This document shows, in pieces, positions 15,909 through 28,822 of a DNA stretch of 64,000 nt. Below the pieces are notes generated by a model. The model was not told where the DNA came from. It did not search any database and saw only the letters and a list, made by a program, of their open reading frames with translations. The stretch is from Actinomycetota bacterium (lineage in GTDB: Bacteria > Actinomycetota > Actinomycetes > Actinomycetales > Microbacteriaceae): positions 62,001 through 126,000 of the forward strand of contig CANFSP010000003.1 of assembly GCA_947449765.1 (NCBI GenBank), written 5' to 3'. The position numbers and the translations under genes are program-made. How positions within the stretch are numbered: the stretch's first letter is position 1; each line of letters begins with the position of its first letter.

Positions 15909-17960
15909 ATGACTGCCCCACTTGCCAAATCCCGTCCGGTAAAACCCGACCACTTTCTCGGACACATCCAAGGCTTACGCGCCCTCGCGGTTCTGCTCGT
16001 TGTCGTCTTCCACTTTTGGCCGGCTCGGCTTTCAGGTGGGTACATCGGCGTTGACGTATTTTTTGTGATTTCGGGATTCTTGATTACGGGTCAACTCGCG
16101 CGTGAACTCCACGCGACCCAGAGGATTGGGCTGCCGGCCTTTTGGGCCAAACGTATCCGGCGACTCTTGCCAGCCGCGCTCCTAGTCCTCGTTGCGAGCG
16201 CTCTGTTCGTCGCTTTCATTTTGCCGCTGTCGTATCTGGGGTCGTCGCTCATAGATATCTCCGCAAGCTCCCTTTACTTCGAGAATTGGCAGCTCGTGGC
16301 GGCTTCGGCTGATTATTTGAATAATGTTAACGGTTCGATAGCTCAGCACTATTGGTCACTCTCAATTGAGGAACAGTTCTACGTCGTCTGGCCCCTCGTT
16401 TTGCTTGGCGCCTTTGCCCTAGGCACGAAATTTGCTCTGCAACGCCGATGGGGATTCGTCATTGGAGCGGTTATTGGCCTGAGTCTTTTGTCTGTGATTG
16501 CCTCTGTCATCTACACGCACACAAACCCGTCTCAAGCTTATTTTGTTCTCTTCACGCGTGTCTTTGAATTTGGTGCAGGCGCACTTCTCGTACTTTTCCC
16601 CAAGGTTCGACCTCGAGGGTTCTGGTTCAGCAACATCCTCGGAACAGTCGGTCTCGCTGTTCTCCTTGGTGCAGCAGTCACTTTTACGCCAGCAACTCCT
16701 TTCCCGGGTTATCTCGCGCTGGTGCCGGTCCTCGGGACAGTCCTCGTTCTCATGATTAGGCCTGGTGGCTCACGATGGAACCTCGGTTCGATTCTGAGCC
16801 TGAAACCACTGCGTTTCGTGGGTGACATTTCCTACTCCCTGTATTTGTGGCATTGGCCTCTGATCTTCATCGCCCCTTTCATCATCGGTTGGAACCTCAG
16901 CTTCATCAACCGCGTCGCGATGTTTGTGGCCTGTTTTGTCCTCGCGTGGCTCACCAAACGGTTCGTCGAGGATCCCATGCGCACACTACCCGCGCTAGTC
17001 AACCGAAAACCTCGGTTTACGTTTGGTTGGATGTTGGTATCACTCGGCGTTGTAGGCGCACTCCTGCTGTCCATCTTTGCCGTTCAATACCCCAAGTACG
17101 AAGCGGCAAAAATCGAACTAGCCGAAATCCATGCCAATCCACCTGCATGCTTTGGGGCTGAGATTGCGACAGGCTGCACAAACCCGGCCTTGCTCAACAA
17201 AATTATTCCGAGTCCTGGATTTGGCAATGCAGACGAGCCATCTCATCCTGAATGCTTTGTTCAACTCACCGCCTCTTCACTACACCCCTGTGTGTTTGGG
17301 TCGTCGGGGTCACATGCTCCGCGAATCGCTCTTGTGGGTGATTCGCATTCCTACCAGTACCTCGACACGTTCATCCAAATGGCCACACAGAATGGCTGGA
17401 GCTTGACCACCTACTTCAAGGGCGCGTGCCCGTGGACGACCGCCGAACTAGGTGGATCTGATCCGGGATTTGATGCGTCGTGCGTTGCCTACCGCAAGCA
17501 CTTGGCTGACGAGCTTCCCGCACAGCACTTTGATGTCATCGTGACAAGCGCGTTCTCTCACACGGGATACGTCGATCCATCCCCTGAAGCTGTCGCTTCC
17601 GGCTTCAGCGACGCGTGGATATCACAGGCCGGAGGAGCCAAAGTTATTGCCATTGTGGACAACCCCGACATGCAGGATGATCCCAATAAGTGTCTGCGTT
17701 CACACCCCGGCGCACCGATGGACTGTGCACGACCACGATCAGATGTGCTGGAGGGCACAGACCCACTCGCGATGGCTTCTCGGCTTTCAGGTAGTGGACT
17801 CGTCGACTTTAGCGATGTGTTCTGTTCGGCTAGCAGGTGTGCGGCAGTTATCGGCGGCGCGAACGTGTACCGAGATGAAAACCACCTGACGGTGACTTTC
17901 GCGAACACGACAATTTTCCGGCTTCAACCAGCAATCTTGCGTGCGCTCACGCCTCAATAG
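15909..17960 (+). CDS. OafA/YrhL-type membrane acyltransferase with SGNH domain
   Basis: A 683-residue O-acyltransferase that acetylates cell-surface polysaccharide or peptidoglycan-linked sugars. The N-terminal acyltransferase-3 domain (about 15-375) has the LRALAVLLVVVFH motif with catalytic His, GVDVFFVISGFLIT, and roughly ten membrane helices. The C-terminal extracytoplasmic SGNH domain shows VGDSHSYQYL at about 476-485 and DENHLT near 656-661. OatA-type proteins use this fusion for transfer. Four or more Cys in the SGNH part may form disulfides. The acceptor glycan is not identifiable. It stands alone between ordinary genes and tRNAs. Confidence 0.93.
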   Translation: MTAPLAKSRPVKPDHFLGHIQGLRALAVLLVVVFHFWPARLSGGYIGVDVFFVISGFLITGQLARELHATQRIGLPAFWAKRIRRLLPAALLVLVASALFVAFILPLSYLGSSLIDISASSLYFENWQLVAASADYLNNVNGSIAQHYWSLSIEEQFYVVWPLVLLGAFALGTKFALQRRWGFVIGAVIGLSLLSVIASVIYTHTNPSQAYFVLFTRVFEFGAGALLVLFPKVRPRGFWFSNILGTVGLAVLLGAAVTFTPATPFPGYLALVPVLGTVLVLMIRPGGSRWNLGSILSLKPLRFVGDISYSLYLWHWPLIFIAPFIIGWNLSFINRVAMFVACFVLAWLTKRFVEDPMRTLPALVNRKPRFTFGWMLVSLGVVGALLLSIFAVQYPKYEAAKIELAEIHANPPACFGAEIATGCTNPALLNKIIPSPGFGNADEPSHPECFVQLTASSLHPCVFGSSGSHAPRIALVGDSHSYQYLDTFIQMATQNGWSLTTYFKGACPWTTAELGGSDPGFDASCVAYRKHLADELPAQHFDVIVTSAFSHTGYVDPSPEAVASGFSDAWISQAGGAKVIAIVDNPDMQDDPNKCLRSHPGAPMDCARPRSDVLEGTDPLAMASRLSGSGLVDFSDVFCSASRCAAVIGGANVYRDENHLTVTFANTTIFRLQPAILRALTPQ

Positions 17961-17981
17961 CTCTGGTGAGTGAGAAAGTTG

Positions 17982-18054
17982 TGGAGCCTAGGAGAATCGA
18001 ACTCCTAACCCCCTGCTTGCAAAGCAGGTGCTCTACCAATTGAGCTAAGGCCCC
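17982..18054 (-). tRNA. tRNA-Ala (anticodon TGC)
   Basis: The complement reads as a 73-base cloverleaf: acceptor GGGGCCT paired with AGGCTCC (one G-U), discriminator A, anticodon stem CCTGC/GCAGG with loop TTTGCAA, and T-loop GTTCGATTC. The 3' CCA is not encoded (the genome continues CAA), so it depends on the CCA-adding enzyme encoded at 40337. Confidence 0.97.
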
Positions 18055-18080
18055 CAGAGGGATGTATTCAATTATATGCG

Positions 18081-18154
18081 TGGGGCTACCAGGACTTGAA
18101 CCTGGGACCTCTTCATTATCAGTGAAGCGCTCTAACCACCTGAGCTATAGCCCC
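18081..18154 (-). tRNA. tRNA-Ile (anticodon GAT)
   Basis: The complement forms a 74-base cloverleaf with acceptor GGGGCTA/TAGCCCC, anticodon stem CTTCA/TGAAG with loop CTGATAA, and T-loop GTTCAAGTC. CCA is not encoded. It lies 26 bases upstream of tRNA-Ala and downstream of the gyrB-gyrA-DUF3566 genes, the usual actinobacterial arrangement. Confidence 0.97.
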
Positions 18155-18264
18155 GTAACCACAGTTGAGCCTACCTGAGTGACCCAAGATTCTAAAATCG
18201 AGGATGCTGCAAACGCGTTCTCAACTAGCGCACGGGTGGATGTGTTTCCTTGTGGAAAATCACC

Positions 18265-18682
18265 CTACTTGTTCGTGAAACCAATCTTGATTCCACCGGT
18301 CATTCTCGCAATGACGTTGTAAATCATCGCGAATATCGCGCCGAGGATCGTGAGGACAAGAAGATTGAGGATACCGATGACGGCTGCAAATCCAACGGAT
18401 TGTCCAAAGGAAAGAACGGTGTTGACGTCGAACCCACTACCGCCGACGACGGAACCAAGCACGGCATTTGCTGCAGCAAATATGCCCGTCTGTACGATCA
18501 CCACGTGAAGAATTGCCGTGGCAATAATAATGACGACCGCTTGAACAATCCCTACGAGGAACGAGATCTTGAGCGTTGAAACCCAGTCGATGTAGACCAG
18601 ACGAAGACGAACGTTCGTGGTCGGTTCCGAACTTGTATTGGATGAGGCGTCGGCCCTCCACTGAAGACCCTGCTTCTTGTCT

Positions 18683-18690
<8 letters not shown>
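18265..18690 (-). CDS. DUF3566 membrane protein downstream of gyrA
   Basis: A 141-residue protein with a hydrophilic N-terminus (1-25), the DUF3566 core opening [21 protein letters not shown], and two strong membrane helices (about 45-68 and 100-128). Its ATG overlaps the gyrA stop by eight bases (ATGGCTAG), so it is coupled to gyrA. In mycobacteria the equivalent is CwsA-like or of unknown role, depending on species. Location between gyrA and tRNA-Ile is strongly conserved in actinobacteria. Function is not established. Confidence 0.9.
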
Positions 18691-23204
<4,514 letters not shown>

Positions 23205-23313
23205 TCACATAGGTAACCAGCAACGTAAGTCTACCGAAGTCAGGAATTTATTCCTGTGAAATAGTGCCGTGTGTGAACGGTCCGTGAGTCAGGATTGTTG
23301 GGTACTGAACGCG

Positions 23314-23808
23314 CTATCCGTAGGTATCTCGAGGCCCTCGGCCGGGGACAGCCCGAATCCCTTTCTTCCATGATGGCGCGTGGGGCCCTCGGAATACCAC
23401 GTCAATAATTGTGGCTTCTGGAAAGGCGTCAAGAATATTCCGTATGATGCTCGTTTTCATGAGTTTAAGTTGGGTTGCCCAAGCTGTTGAGTCACACTCA
23501 ACCACGATGACGTTCTCTTTCACCTCAATAACAGACGAATGCGCGGCGATGTCTAAGCCGACTACTTCAGCCCAGCGATCTGTGATGAGAGATTCCAGCA
23601 GATGCCCTTCCCAGCCAAAATCTGTCGTTAGGGCACTGAGAGTCGCTGAAAGTGAGAGAGGATCCCGTCCCTCCGCAAATGGCATGCTCATCGATGAATC
23701 GATGGGCTCGGCCCGCCGCCGGCTCGTTCTTCGTGATTTTCGGGAAACGCGGTCATAGAGCTCCTGTGCGGCGTTTTTGATATTTTTGCTAATCCCGTCC
23801 ATTGGCAT
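23314..23808 (-). CDS. dciA: DUF721/DciA-type helicase loader protein
   Basis: A 164-residue protein of the DciA (DUF721) family, the ancestral bacterial loader of replicative helicase DnaB. ATG 23808 is chosen because AAAGGA lies about eight bases upstream; it overlaps the recF end by 20 bases. The N-terminus is basic (KSRRTSRRR, about 25-34). The conserved core (about 55-140) includes ITDRWAEVVG, HSSVIEVKENVIVVECDSTAWATQLKLM and ILDAFP. The KH-like DUF721 fold and location after recF are typical for actinobacteria. DnaB, its expected partner, is at 44045. Confidence 0.88.
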   Translation of the reverse strand: MPMDGISKNIKNAAQELYDRVSRKSRRTSRRRAEPIDSSMSMPFAEGRDPLSLSATLSALTTDFGWEGHLLESLITDRWAEVVGLDIAAHSSVIEVKENVIVVECDSTAWATQLKLMKTSIIRNILDAFPEATIIDVVFRGPHAPSWKKGIRAVPGRGPRDTYG

Positions 23809-24931
23809 CAAGCATTCCTTTCGTGACGTCGATGCGATGGAAAGTGAGCTCTTTAGGCAGGTCGGCGTCATCCGCACAGGTGATGATGCACTGCTCAAAA
23901 CGTTCCACTTCTGCTGTAAGAGCAGATCTTCGCGAACTATCAAGGGCCGAATACACATCGTCGAGAAGAATGACTGGATCTCCAAGAACCGAATTGTCGC
24001 TAATTACCCGTGATTGTGCGAGACGGCAGGCTAGAGCCAGTGACCACGTTTCACCATGACTAGCCGACCCGCGTGAGTCGAGCTGATTGAGACTTATAGC
24101 TAAGTCGTCTTTGTGTGGGCCAAATAGGGTTTGAGCTCGTTCTCGTTCAAGTACTGAACACTCAGCTAAATAGCAACGTACATACTCCGCATAATTGTCC
24201 GGTGTTATCGGGCCGGCGGGCTTCTGAGTCACGCGCGAGAGCGCGGCGCGATTGACATCGAGGTCAATGAGCACGGGATCCTTAGTGTGTGAAATACTCT
24301 CGTAAAACCGGTGAAACAGCGGTCGAATCATGTCCAGGACAGCGACTCTAACTTCGAAAATATTTGTCGCCAACTGGATGTATTTCTCATCCCACACGTC
24401 GAGGCTGGCGAGTACCTTGGGATTCGCTCTTCCTGACTTCAGCAGCGCGTTTCGGTGCTTTATTGTCCGTTCGTAATCGGCGAATGTTTTTATGGAGCTT
24501 GGGACAATATCCTTAACGACCGCATCAATAAAGCGACGCCGATTTTCTGGATCGCCGTGGATGAGGTTAACGTCCTGAGGGCTAAAAAGAACTGCGTTAA
24601 GAAACTTGGCAACGTCGCGAAATCGTGCAACTTTGCCATTGACCTGAGCTCGGTTGGGTGAGTGATTATTAATTTCAATCGCAAGAACCAACTCACGTGC
24701 ACCAGCAGCAAGCTGTGCTCGGACTACCCCCTGAGTGCACCCTCTCCGAACGAGTTGAGATAAGTCGCTAGTCCGATGTGAACTAGACGCCGAAAGGAAT
24801 TCAACGGCTTCGATGAGATTGGTTTTTCCCTGACCGTTATCACCAACTAAAGCGATAACCCCGCCGGGAAGGGACACGTCGACATTGGCGTAATTTCGAT
24901 AATTTTCAAGAGCGAGGTGTGTCACTCTCAT
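23789..24931 (-). CDS. recF: DNA replication and repair protein RecF
   Basis: SMC-like ATPase of 380 residues that promotes RecA loading at gaps. Walker A is GDNGQGKTN near residue 30-38; the signature LALACRLAQSRV and Walker B ILLDDVYSALD lie in the C-terminal third. The N-terminus VTHLALENYRNY is standard for the family. Six bases separate it from dnaN, and its end overlaps dciA. No insertion of gnd between dnaN and recF, unlike some actinobacteria. Confidence 0.96.
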   Translation of the reverse strand: MRVTHLALENYRNYANVDVSLPGGVIALVGDNGQGKTNLIEAVEFLSASSSHRTSDLSQLVRRGCTQGVVRAQLAAGARELVLAIEINNHSPNRAQVNGKVARFRDVAKFLNAVLFSPQDVNLIHGDPENRRRFIDAVVKDIVPSSIKTFADYERTIKHRNALLKSGRANPKVLASLDVWDEKYIQLATNIFEVRVAVLDMIRPLFHRFYESISHTKDPVLIDLDVNRAALSRVTQKPAGPITPDNYAEYVRCYLAECSVLERERAQTLFGPHKDDLAISLNQLDSRGSASHGETWSLALACRLAQSRVISDNSVLGDPVILLDDVYSALDSSRRSALTAEVERFEQCIITCADDADLPKELTFHRIDVTKGMLDANGRD

Positions 24932-24937
24932 GTCTGA

Positions 24938-26077
24938 TCAGCGGAGTAGGAGTTTTGGTTGAAGCAAATAGCGGAATGCCTCACTGGATGCGGACTCTTT
25001 TGATGTTTGGCTGGTTAGCAGAATGGGCCCTGGCTTTGTGGCAGTCTCACCCGCGATGAAGCTGATTCTGGTGAATTCAGAATGTACTGCTGCGAGACCG
25101 TCGAGCAAAAAGTCCGTCTTCAGAGATAAAACAGCTTCGTCGAGCGAAACAATGGCATCAACTTCTTCGTGAGCCTGTGCCTGTTCACCACTCACGGACT
25201 CCAAGGTGAGTACATTTTGGGAAAAAGTGCATTTCATAAATCCTTCTCGATCTACGACCAGTTTCACCCGTCGCGTAGCTTCTATGAGCTCCGCAGTGTT
25301 AACAACGGCGTGATGGGGCACCGCATCTGGGAAAAGCTTCTTTACCGGCGGAAAAGTGCCCTTCAATAGATGGGACGTCACCGTCTTATTGTCTGCACTA
25401 AAAGCAATGATTTCGCGATCAGACACATCACTAAAAGAAATCGTGATGGTTCCTGCGTTAGCAAACGTTTTGCTTAGTTCAGATACTGTCCGAGCTGGAA
25501 CGAGACTCGTCATCTCGGAAATGGAATCAGAATCCCATTCAATTTCCCGAATGGCAACGCGAAATCTATCTGTTGCCACAAGATTGATGTGCTTATCGGA
25601 AACTTCAAAAAGAATCCCTGTGATGACGGGCATAACATCATCACGTGAAGCGGCCATTGCCACCTGCGACACAGCATCAGCAAAATCGGCCGCCTTAACA
25701 ACCCCACTTTTTCCCGTCACTGTCGGGATTGTTGGATACTCATCGATCGACATTGATAAAAGCGTAAATTCGGATGAACCACACGTTATGGAAACCCGGT
25801 TGTCGCGCTCCGTAATCACAACCGGTGCGTTCGGAAGTCGAGACGCAATGTCAGCAAGCAACCGGCCGATGACGACCACTTTCCCTGGTTCCTCAACAGT
25901 GGCTGCGAGGGTTGTCGTTGTCGAAACTTCATAATCAAAAGAAGAGATGCTGATGCCATCTTGCCCAGTCTCGATAAGGACTCCTCCTAAGATGGGGAGC
26001 GTCGATTTTGCCGGCAGGAGGCGTACGGCAAAAGAGACCGCCTCCGCGAGAACATCACGATCGACTTGGATTTTCAC
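24938..26077 (-). CDS. dnaN: DNA polymerase III beta sliding clamp
   Basis: Ring-shaped processivity factor, 379 residues. Start at GTG 26077 is preferred because AAGAGG sits five bases upstream and because clamps begin MKIQVDRDVL-like; longer in-frame starts up to 26122 lack this. Three clamp domains are discernible, with VRLLPAKSTLPILGGVLIE in the first and an unusual C-terminus ending RYLLQPKLLLR. Family members end in a M-P-M/V-R-like motif; here the tail reads LLQPKLLLR, a mild deviation. The oriC-type gap lies directly upstream. Confidence 0.96.
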   Translation of the reverse strand: MKIQVDRDVLAEAVSFAVRLLPAKSTLPILGGVLIETGQDGISISSFDYEVSTTTTLAATVEEPGKVVVIGRLLADIASRLPNAPVVITERDNRVSITCGSSEFTLLSMSIDEYPTIPTVTGKSGVVKAADFADAVSQVAMAASRDDVMPVITGILFEVSDKHINLVATDRFRVAIREIEWDSDSISEMTSLVPARTVSELSKTFANAGTITISFSDVSDREIIAFSADNKTVTSHLLKGTFPPVKKLFPDAVPHHAVVNTAELIEATRRVKLVVDREGFMKCTFSQNVLTLESVSGEQAQAHEEVDAIVSLDEAVLSLKTDFLLDGLAAVHSEFTRISFIAGETATKPGPILLTSQTSKESASSEAFRYLLQPKLLLR

Positions 26078-26367
26078 TGGTCCTCTTTCCGGTGCTGGTT
26101 CGTCAATGTTACTAGGACGCACCGACCCACAGGTAAGTTGATATTTTGCTGCTAAAGAGAATTCTTAATTAACAGTATTAACAGGCTGTGGATATGTGTA
26201 AAACCTAAAAATTGGCTTGTCTAAGGTCTTTCGGGACGTGTTTGGTTTTTATGAGCTGGGGAAAATACGGGCACAAGAGAAGTACTGGACTTTGTCAGTC
26301 CTTTTTTATGAACAGTTTGTCGATGATTGTCCACAGGTTAAAGCTGTTATCCAGATGGCGTTCACAG
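26078..26367. other. candidate oriC: dnaA-dnaN intergenic region
   Basis: This 290-base gap carries a consensus DnaA box TTGTCCACA at 26327-26335, TGTGGATAT at 26187-26195 (inverse, one mismatch), and TTATCCAGA at 26347-26355 (one mismatch). An AT-rich stretch at about 26145-26185 includes two copies of ATTAACAG (26168-26175 and 26177-26184, period nine) and could serve as unwinding element. The dnaA-dnaN gap is the classical actinobacterial origin. It also must hold the dnaN promoter. The number of good boxes is small compared with Streptomyces-type origins. Confidence 0.75.
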
Positions 26368-27750
26368 TCATTGAGTGCTTTGTTTTATTCGCGCGGAAAC
26401 CTCGGTGACCTGGTTGTAGATTGATCGTCGTTCTTTCATCAAGTCGGCGATTTTTTTATAGGCGTGCATGACTGTGGTGTGATCGCGACCACCGAAGAGT
26501 TGTCCTATTTTGGGTAGCGACAAGTTCGTCATTTCTCGACACAAGTACATGGCTATTTGTCGTGCAGTCGCCACAGCCTGGGCTCGTGATGAACCAGTGA
26601 GTTCGTCAACGGATAGACGGAAGTAAGCGGCGGTGTTGTTCATGATGTCGACGGGACCAACCATGTTTGATTCGTCCAGTGTGATGACGTCCTTGAGAAC
26701 GGTTTGCACAAGGTGGAGGTCAACTTGTTGCTTATTAAGGTTGGCGAAGGCCGTGACTCGGATGAGAGTGCCTTCGAGCTCTCGAATATTGCTGGTGATC
26801 TTGCTGGCCATGAATTCGAGAATTGAGTCATCGACATTGAGCCGCTCCCGCTCAGCTTTTTTGCGCAAAATAGCAATTCTGGTTTCGAGGTCGGGCGTTT
26901 GGACATCCGTGATCAAGCCCATCTCGAAACGGGTGCGCATCCGATCCTCGAAGCCGGTTAGCTCTTTCGGAGATACGTCGCTTGTAATCACGACCTGCTT
27001 GTTGTGGTCGTGGAGAGTGTTGAAGGTGTGGAAAAAGGCTTCCTGGGTCTCATCTTTGCCCTGAAGGAACTGGATGTCGTCGATCATGAGGATGTCTACG
27101 TTGCGGTAGCGAGCTTGAAACGCTGCGCCTCTGTTGTTGGCGATGGAGTTGATGAAATCGTTGGTAAATTCCTCCGAACTGACATAACGCACTCTGGCCT
27201 GTGGTGCGAGTGTTCGCGCGTAGTGGCCGATTGCGTGGAGGAGGTGGGTCTTTCCTAGACCGGAGGATCCGTAAATGAATAGCGGGTTGTAAGCCTTTGC
27301 AGGTGACTCGGCAACCGCAACCGCTGCTGCGTGAGCGAACCTGTTCGAGCTACCAATAACGAAGTTATCAAAATCGTATTTGGGGTTAAGTTTGCTGTCG
27401 GAATCTGTGCCACCGATGACTGTGGGGCGAGTGTCTGGTTCTCTCGGCTCTGAATAGGTGGGTGGCTCGGTGGCGGGGTGTTCCACGTCAGGATTCACGA
27501 TGACAGCGAAGGTCGCGATACCCGCGTCTTTTCCTGCAGTCCCGATTGCTGCCAACAAGGGTTGACGAAGTCGTTCTTCGATTATCGAGCGAGTGAAATC
27601 GTTTGGTACTTCGAGATAAATTGTTCCGCCCATGACACCCTTCGGCATGATAAGCGTGACGAACCCATAGAGAGGCGGAGTCATACCTGGGTCTTCGGAG
27701 AGGGTCATCAGAATGGTATTCCAAATGAACTTGACCTCGTCCTCAGTCAT
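26368..27750 (-). CDS. dnaA: chromosomal replication initiator protein DnaA
   Basis: AAA+ initiator, 460 residues. The start is set at ATG 27750, where GGGAG lies seven bases upstream; ATG 27765 is an alternative. Domain I begins EVKFIWNTILMTL. A short acidic linker (about 95-130) forms domain II. The AAA+ domain has Walker A (YGSSGLGKTHLL), Walker B (ILMIDDIQFL) and sensor motifs. Domain IV carries the DNA-binding signature GRDHTTVMHAYKKI. One DnaA box at 27818 upstream suggests autoregulation. Divergent from rpmH. Confidence 0.97.
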   Translation of the reverse strand: MTEDEVKFIWNTILMTLSEDPGMTPPLYGFVTLIMPKGVMGGTIYLEVPNDFTRSIIEERLRQPLLAAIGTAGKDAGIATFAVIVNPDVEHPATEPPTYSEPREPDTRPTVIGGTDSDSKLNPKYDFDNFVIGSSNRFAHAAAVAVAESPAKAYNPLFIYGSSGLGKTHLLHAIGHYARTLAPQARVRYVSSEEFTNDFINSIANNRGAAFQARYRNVDILMIDDIQFLQGKDETQEAFFHTFNTLHDHNKQVVITSDVSPKELTGFEDRMRTRFEMGLITDVQTPDLETRIAILRKKAERERLNVDDSILEFMASKITSNIRELEGTLIRVTAFANLNKQQVDLHLVQTVLKDVITLDESNMVGPVDIMNNTAAYFRLSVDELTGSSRAQAVATARQIAMYLCREMTNLSLPKIGQLFGGRDHTTVMHAYKKIADLMKERRSIYNQVTEVSARIKQSTQ

Positions 27751-27817
27751 TCGAGCTCCCGACATTAAGAATGATTTATAGAAGGGTGTCACAGTTGATG
27801 GCACGCTGCTTCTGGGT

Positions 27818-27826
27818 TGTGGATAA
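27818..27826. promoter_or_regulatory. consensus DnaA box upstream of dnaA
   Basis: TGTGGATAA is a perfect reverse-complement match to TTATCCACA, 68 bases upstream of the dnaA start. Known biology of dnaA promoters makes autoregulation the likely role. Confidence 0.75.
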
Positions 27827-27902
27827 CTTCTTGAGGCTACTCGCGTAATGACAAGGTGAGCAAGTCGCTGTGAGGACTAAGGCCGATGAGAAGTCCTTCA
27901 GT

Positions 27903-27932
27903 TTGACGGTGAGGTGTGTAACGGCGTAACTT
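27903..27932 (+). promoter_or_regulatory. putative sigma-70-type promoter of rpmH
   Basis: TTGACG (27903-27908) and TAACTT (27927-27932) are separated by 18 bases, about 70 bases ahead of rpmH and reading toward it. The match is reasonable but not tested. Confidence 0.4.
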
Positions 27933-28001
27933 TAACAAGTTGTCGTCTTTTTATTGTGACGGCGCAGATTTCGCGGACTTGCCGCGTCACAGGAGATTAC
28001 G

Positions 28002-28139
28002 ATGACCAAGAGAACATTCCAGCCAAACAACCGCCGTCGCGCGAAGACACATGGCTTCCGCCTGCGCATGCGCACTCGCGCCGGTAGGGCAATTCTGTCC
28101 GCACGCCGCCGCAAGGGCCGCACGGAACTTTCTGCGTAG
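28002..28139 (+). CDS. rpmH: 50S ribosomal protein bL34
   Basis: A 45-residue basic ribosomal protein. The start ATG follows an AGGAG at 27991. It shows the complete L34 pattern: [20 protein letters not shown], then [19 protein letters not shown], ending ELSA. It lies at the head of the rpmH-rnpA-yidD-yidC-khpB-rsmG-parAB block, divergent from dnaA, the standard arrangement next to the bacterial origin. Confidence 0.98.
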   Translation: MTKRTFQPNNRRRAKTHGFRLRMRTRAGRAILSARRRKGRTELSA

Positions 28140-28152
28140 AAAAAATCGATCG

Positions 28153-28509
28153 ATGCTGCCCCGGTCAGCACGCTTGACAACGACCTCCGAGATTTCGGGG
28201 GTCGTTCGTCGTGGGTCACGTGTCCAGTCGGGCCCTCTTGTTCTTCATCATCTCCCGGGTCGGCGGGGTCCGCGTTTCGCGTTCATCGTCACAAAATCGC
28301 ACGGCAACGCGCCTCAACGGAATCTTCTGCGTCGACGCCTTCGCGCCATCGCACGACAAGTCATGGATCCACTCACGGGGGACTTTGTCGTTCGGGTTCG
28401 CCCGGACCTCGGGGATGCGTCATGGTCGCGCCTGTCACGGGCCTTCACTCAATGTGTGAGGTCCTGTGTCAGCCTGGAGTCCGTTGACGAAAGAGCCACG
28501 GATCAATGA
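28153..28509 (+). CDS. rnpA: ribonuclease P protein component
   Basis: Protein subunit that assists the RNase P RNA in 5' tRNA maturation; 118 residues from ATG 28153, 13 bases after the rpmH stop. The start MLPRSARLTTTSEI is typical. The RNR motif is present as SHGNAPQRNLLRRRLRA, and the fold core FAFIVTK precedes it. The stop overlaps yidD (ATGA). RNase P RNA is not in this window. Confidence 0.95.
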   Translation: MLPRSARLTTTSEISGVVRRGSRVQSGPLVLHHLPGRRGPRFAFIVTKSHGNAPQRNLLRRRLRAIARQVMDPLTGDFVVRVRPDLGDASWSRLSRAFTQCVRSCVSLESVDERATDQ

Positions 28510-28817
28510 GAGTGTGGCTTGACGCAGTGTGGCTCGCGCCTCGCAATATTGCTGTGGCCTTACTCATTGCGTATCGAACCGTAATTTCACCTCTGTATGG
28601 GGACGTCTGTAAGTTTCATCCGACGTGCAGTCGATACGCGTTAGATTCCTTCGGAGTTTTTGGGTTTGTTCGCGGTATCTACATGACATTGCGTAGGCTG
28701 GGACGGTGCCACCCTTGGTCACTGGGCGGTATTGACGATGTACCCGAGAACCCCCGGTTCCGTTATCGAGTCACTCGTTTCGGTTTTATAGTGCCGTCTG
28801 CGGCGAAAGGTTTCTAG
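28506..28817 (+). CDS. yidD: membrane protein insertion efficiency factor YidD
   Basis: A 103-residue protein with the YidD motif set: IAYRTVISPLYG, CKFHPTCSRYALDSF, RLGRCHPWSLGGIDDVP. An N-terminal amphipathic helix likely binds the inner face of the membrane. It aids YidC-dependent insertion and is coupled to rnpA by ATGA, with yidC five bases downstream. Length and Cys positions are standard. Confidence 0.96.
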   Translation: MRVWLDAVWLAPRNIAVALLIAYRTVISPLYGDVCKFHPTCSRYALDSFGVFGFVRGIYMTLRRLGRCHPWSLGGIDDVPENPRFRYRVTRFGFIVPSAAKGF

Positions 28818-28822
28818 GCTTT

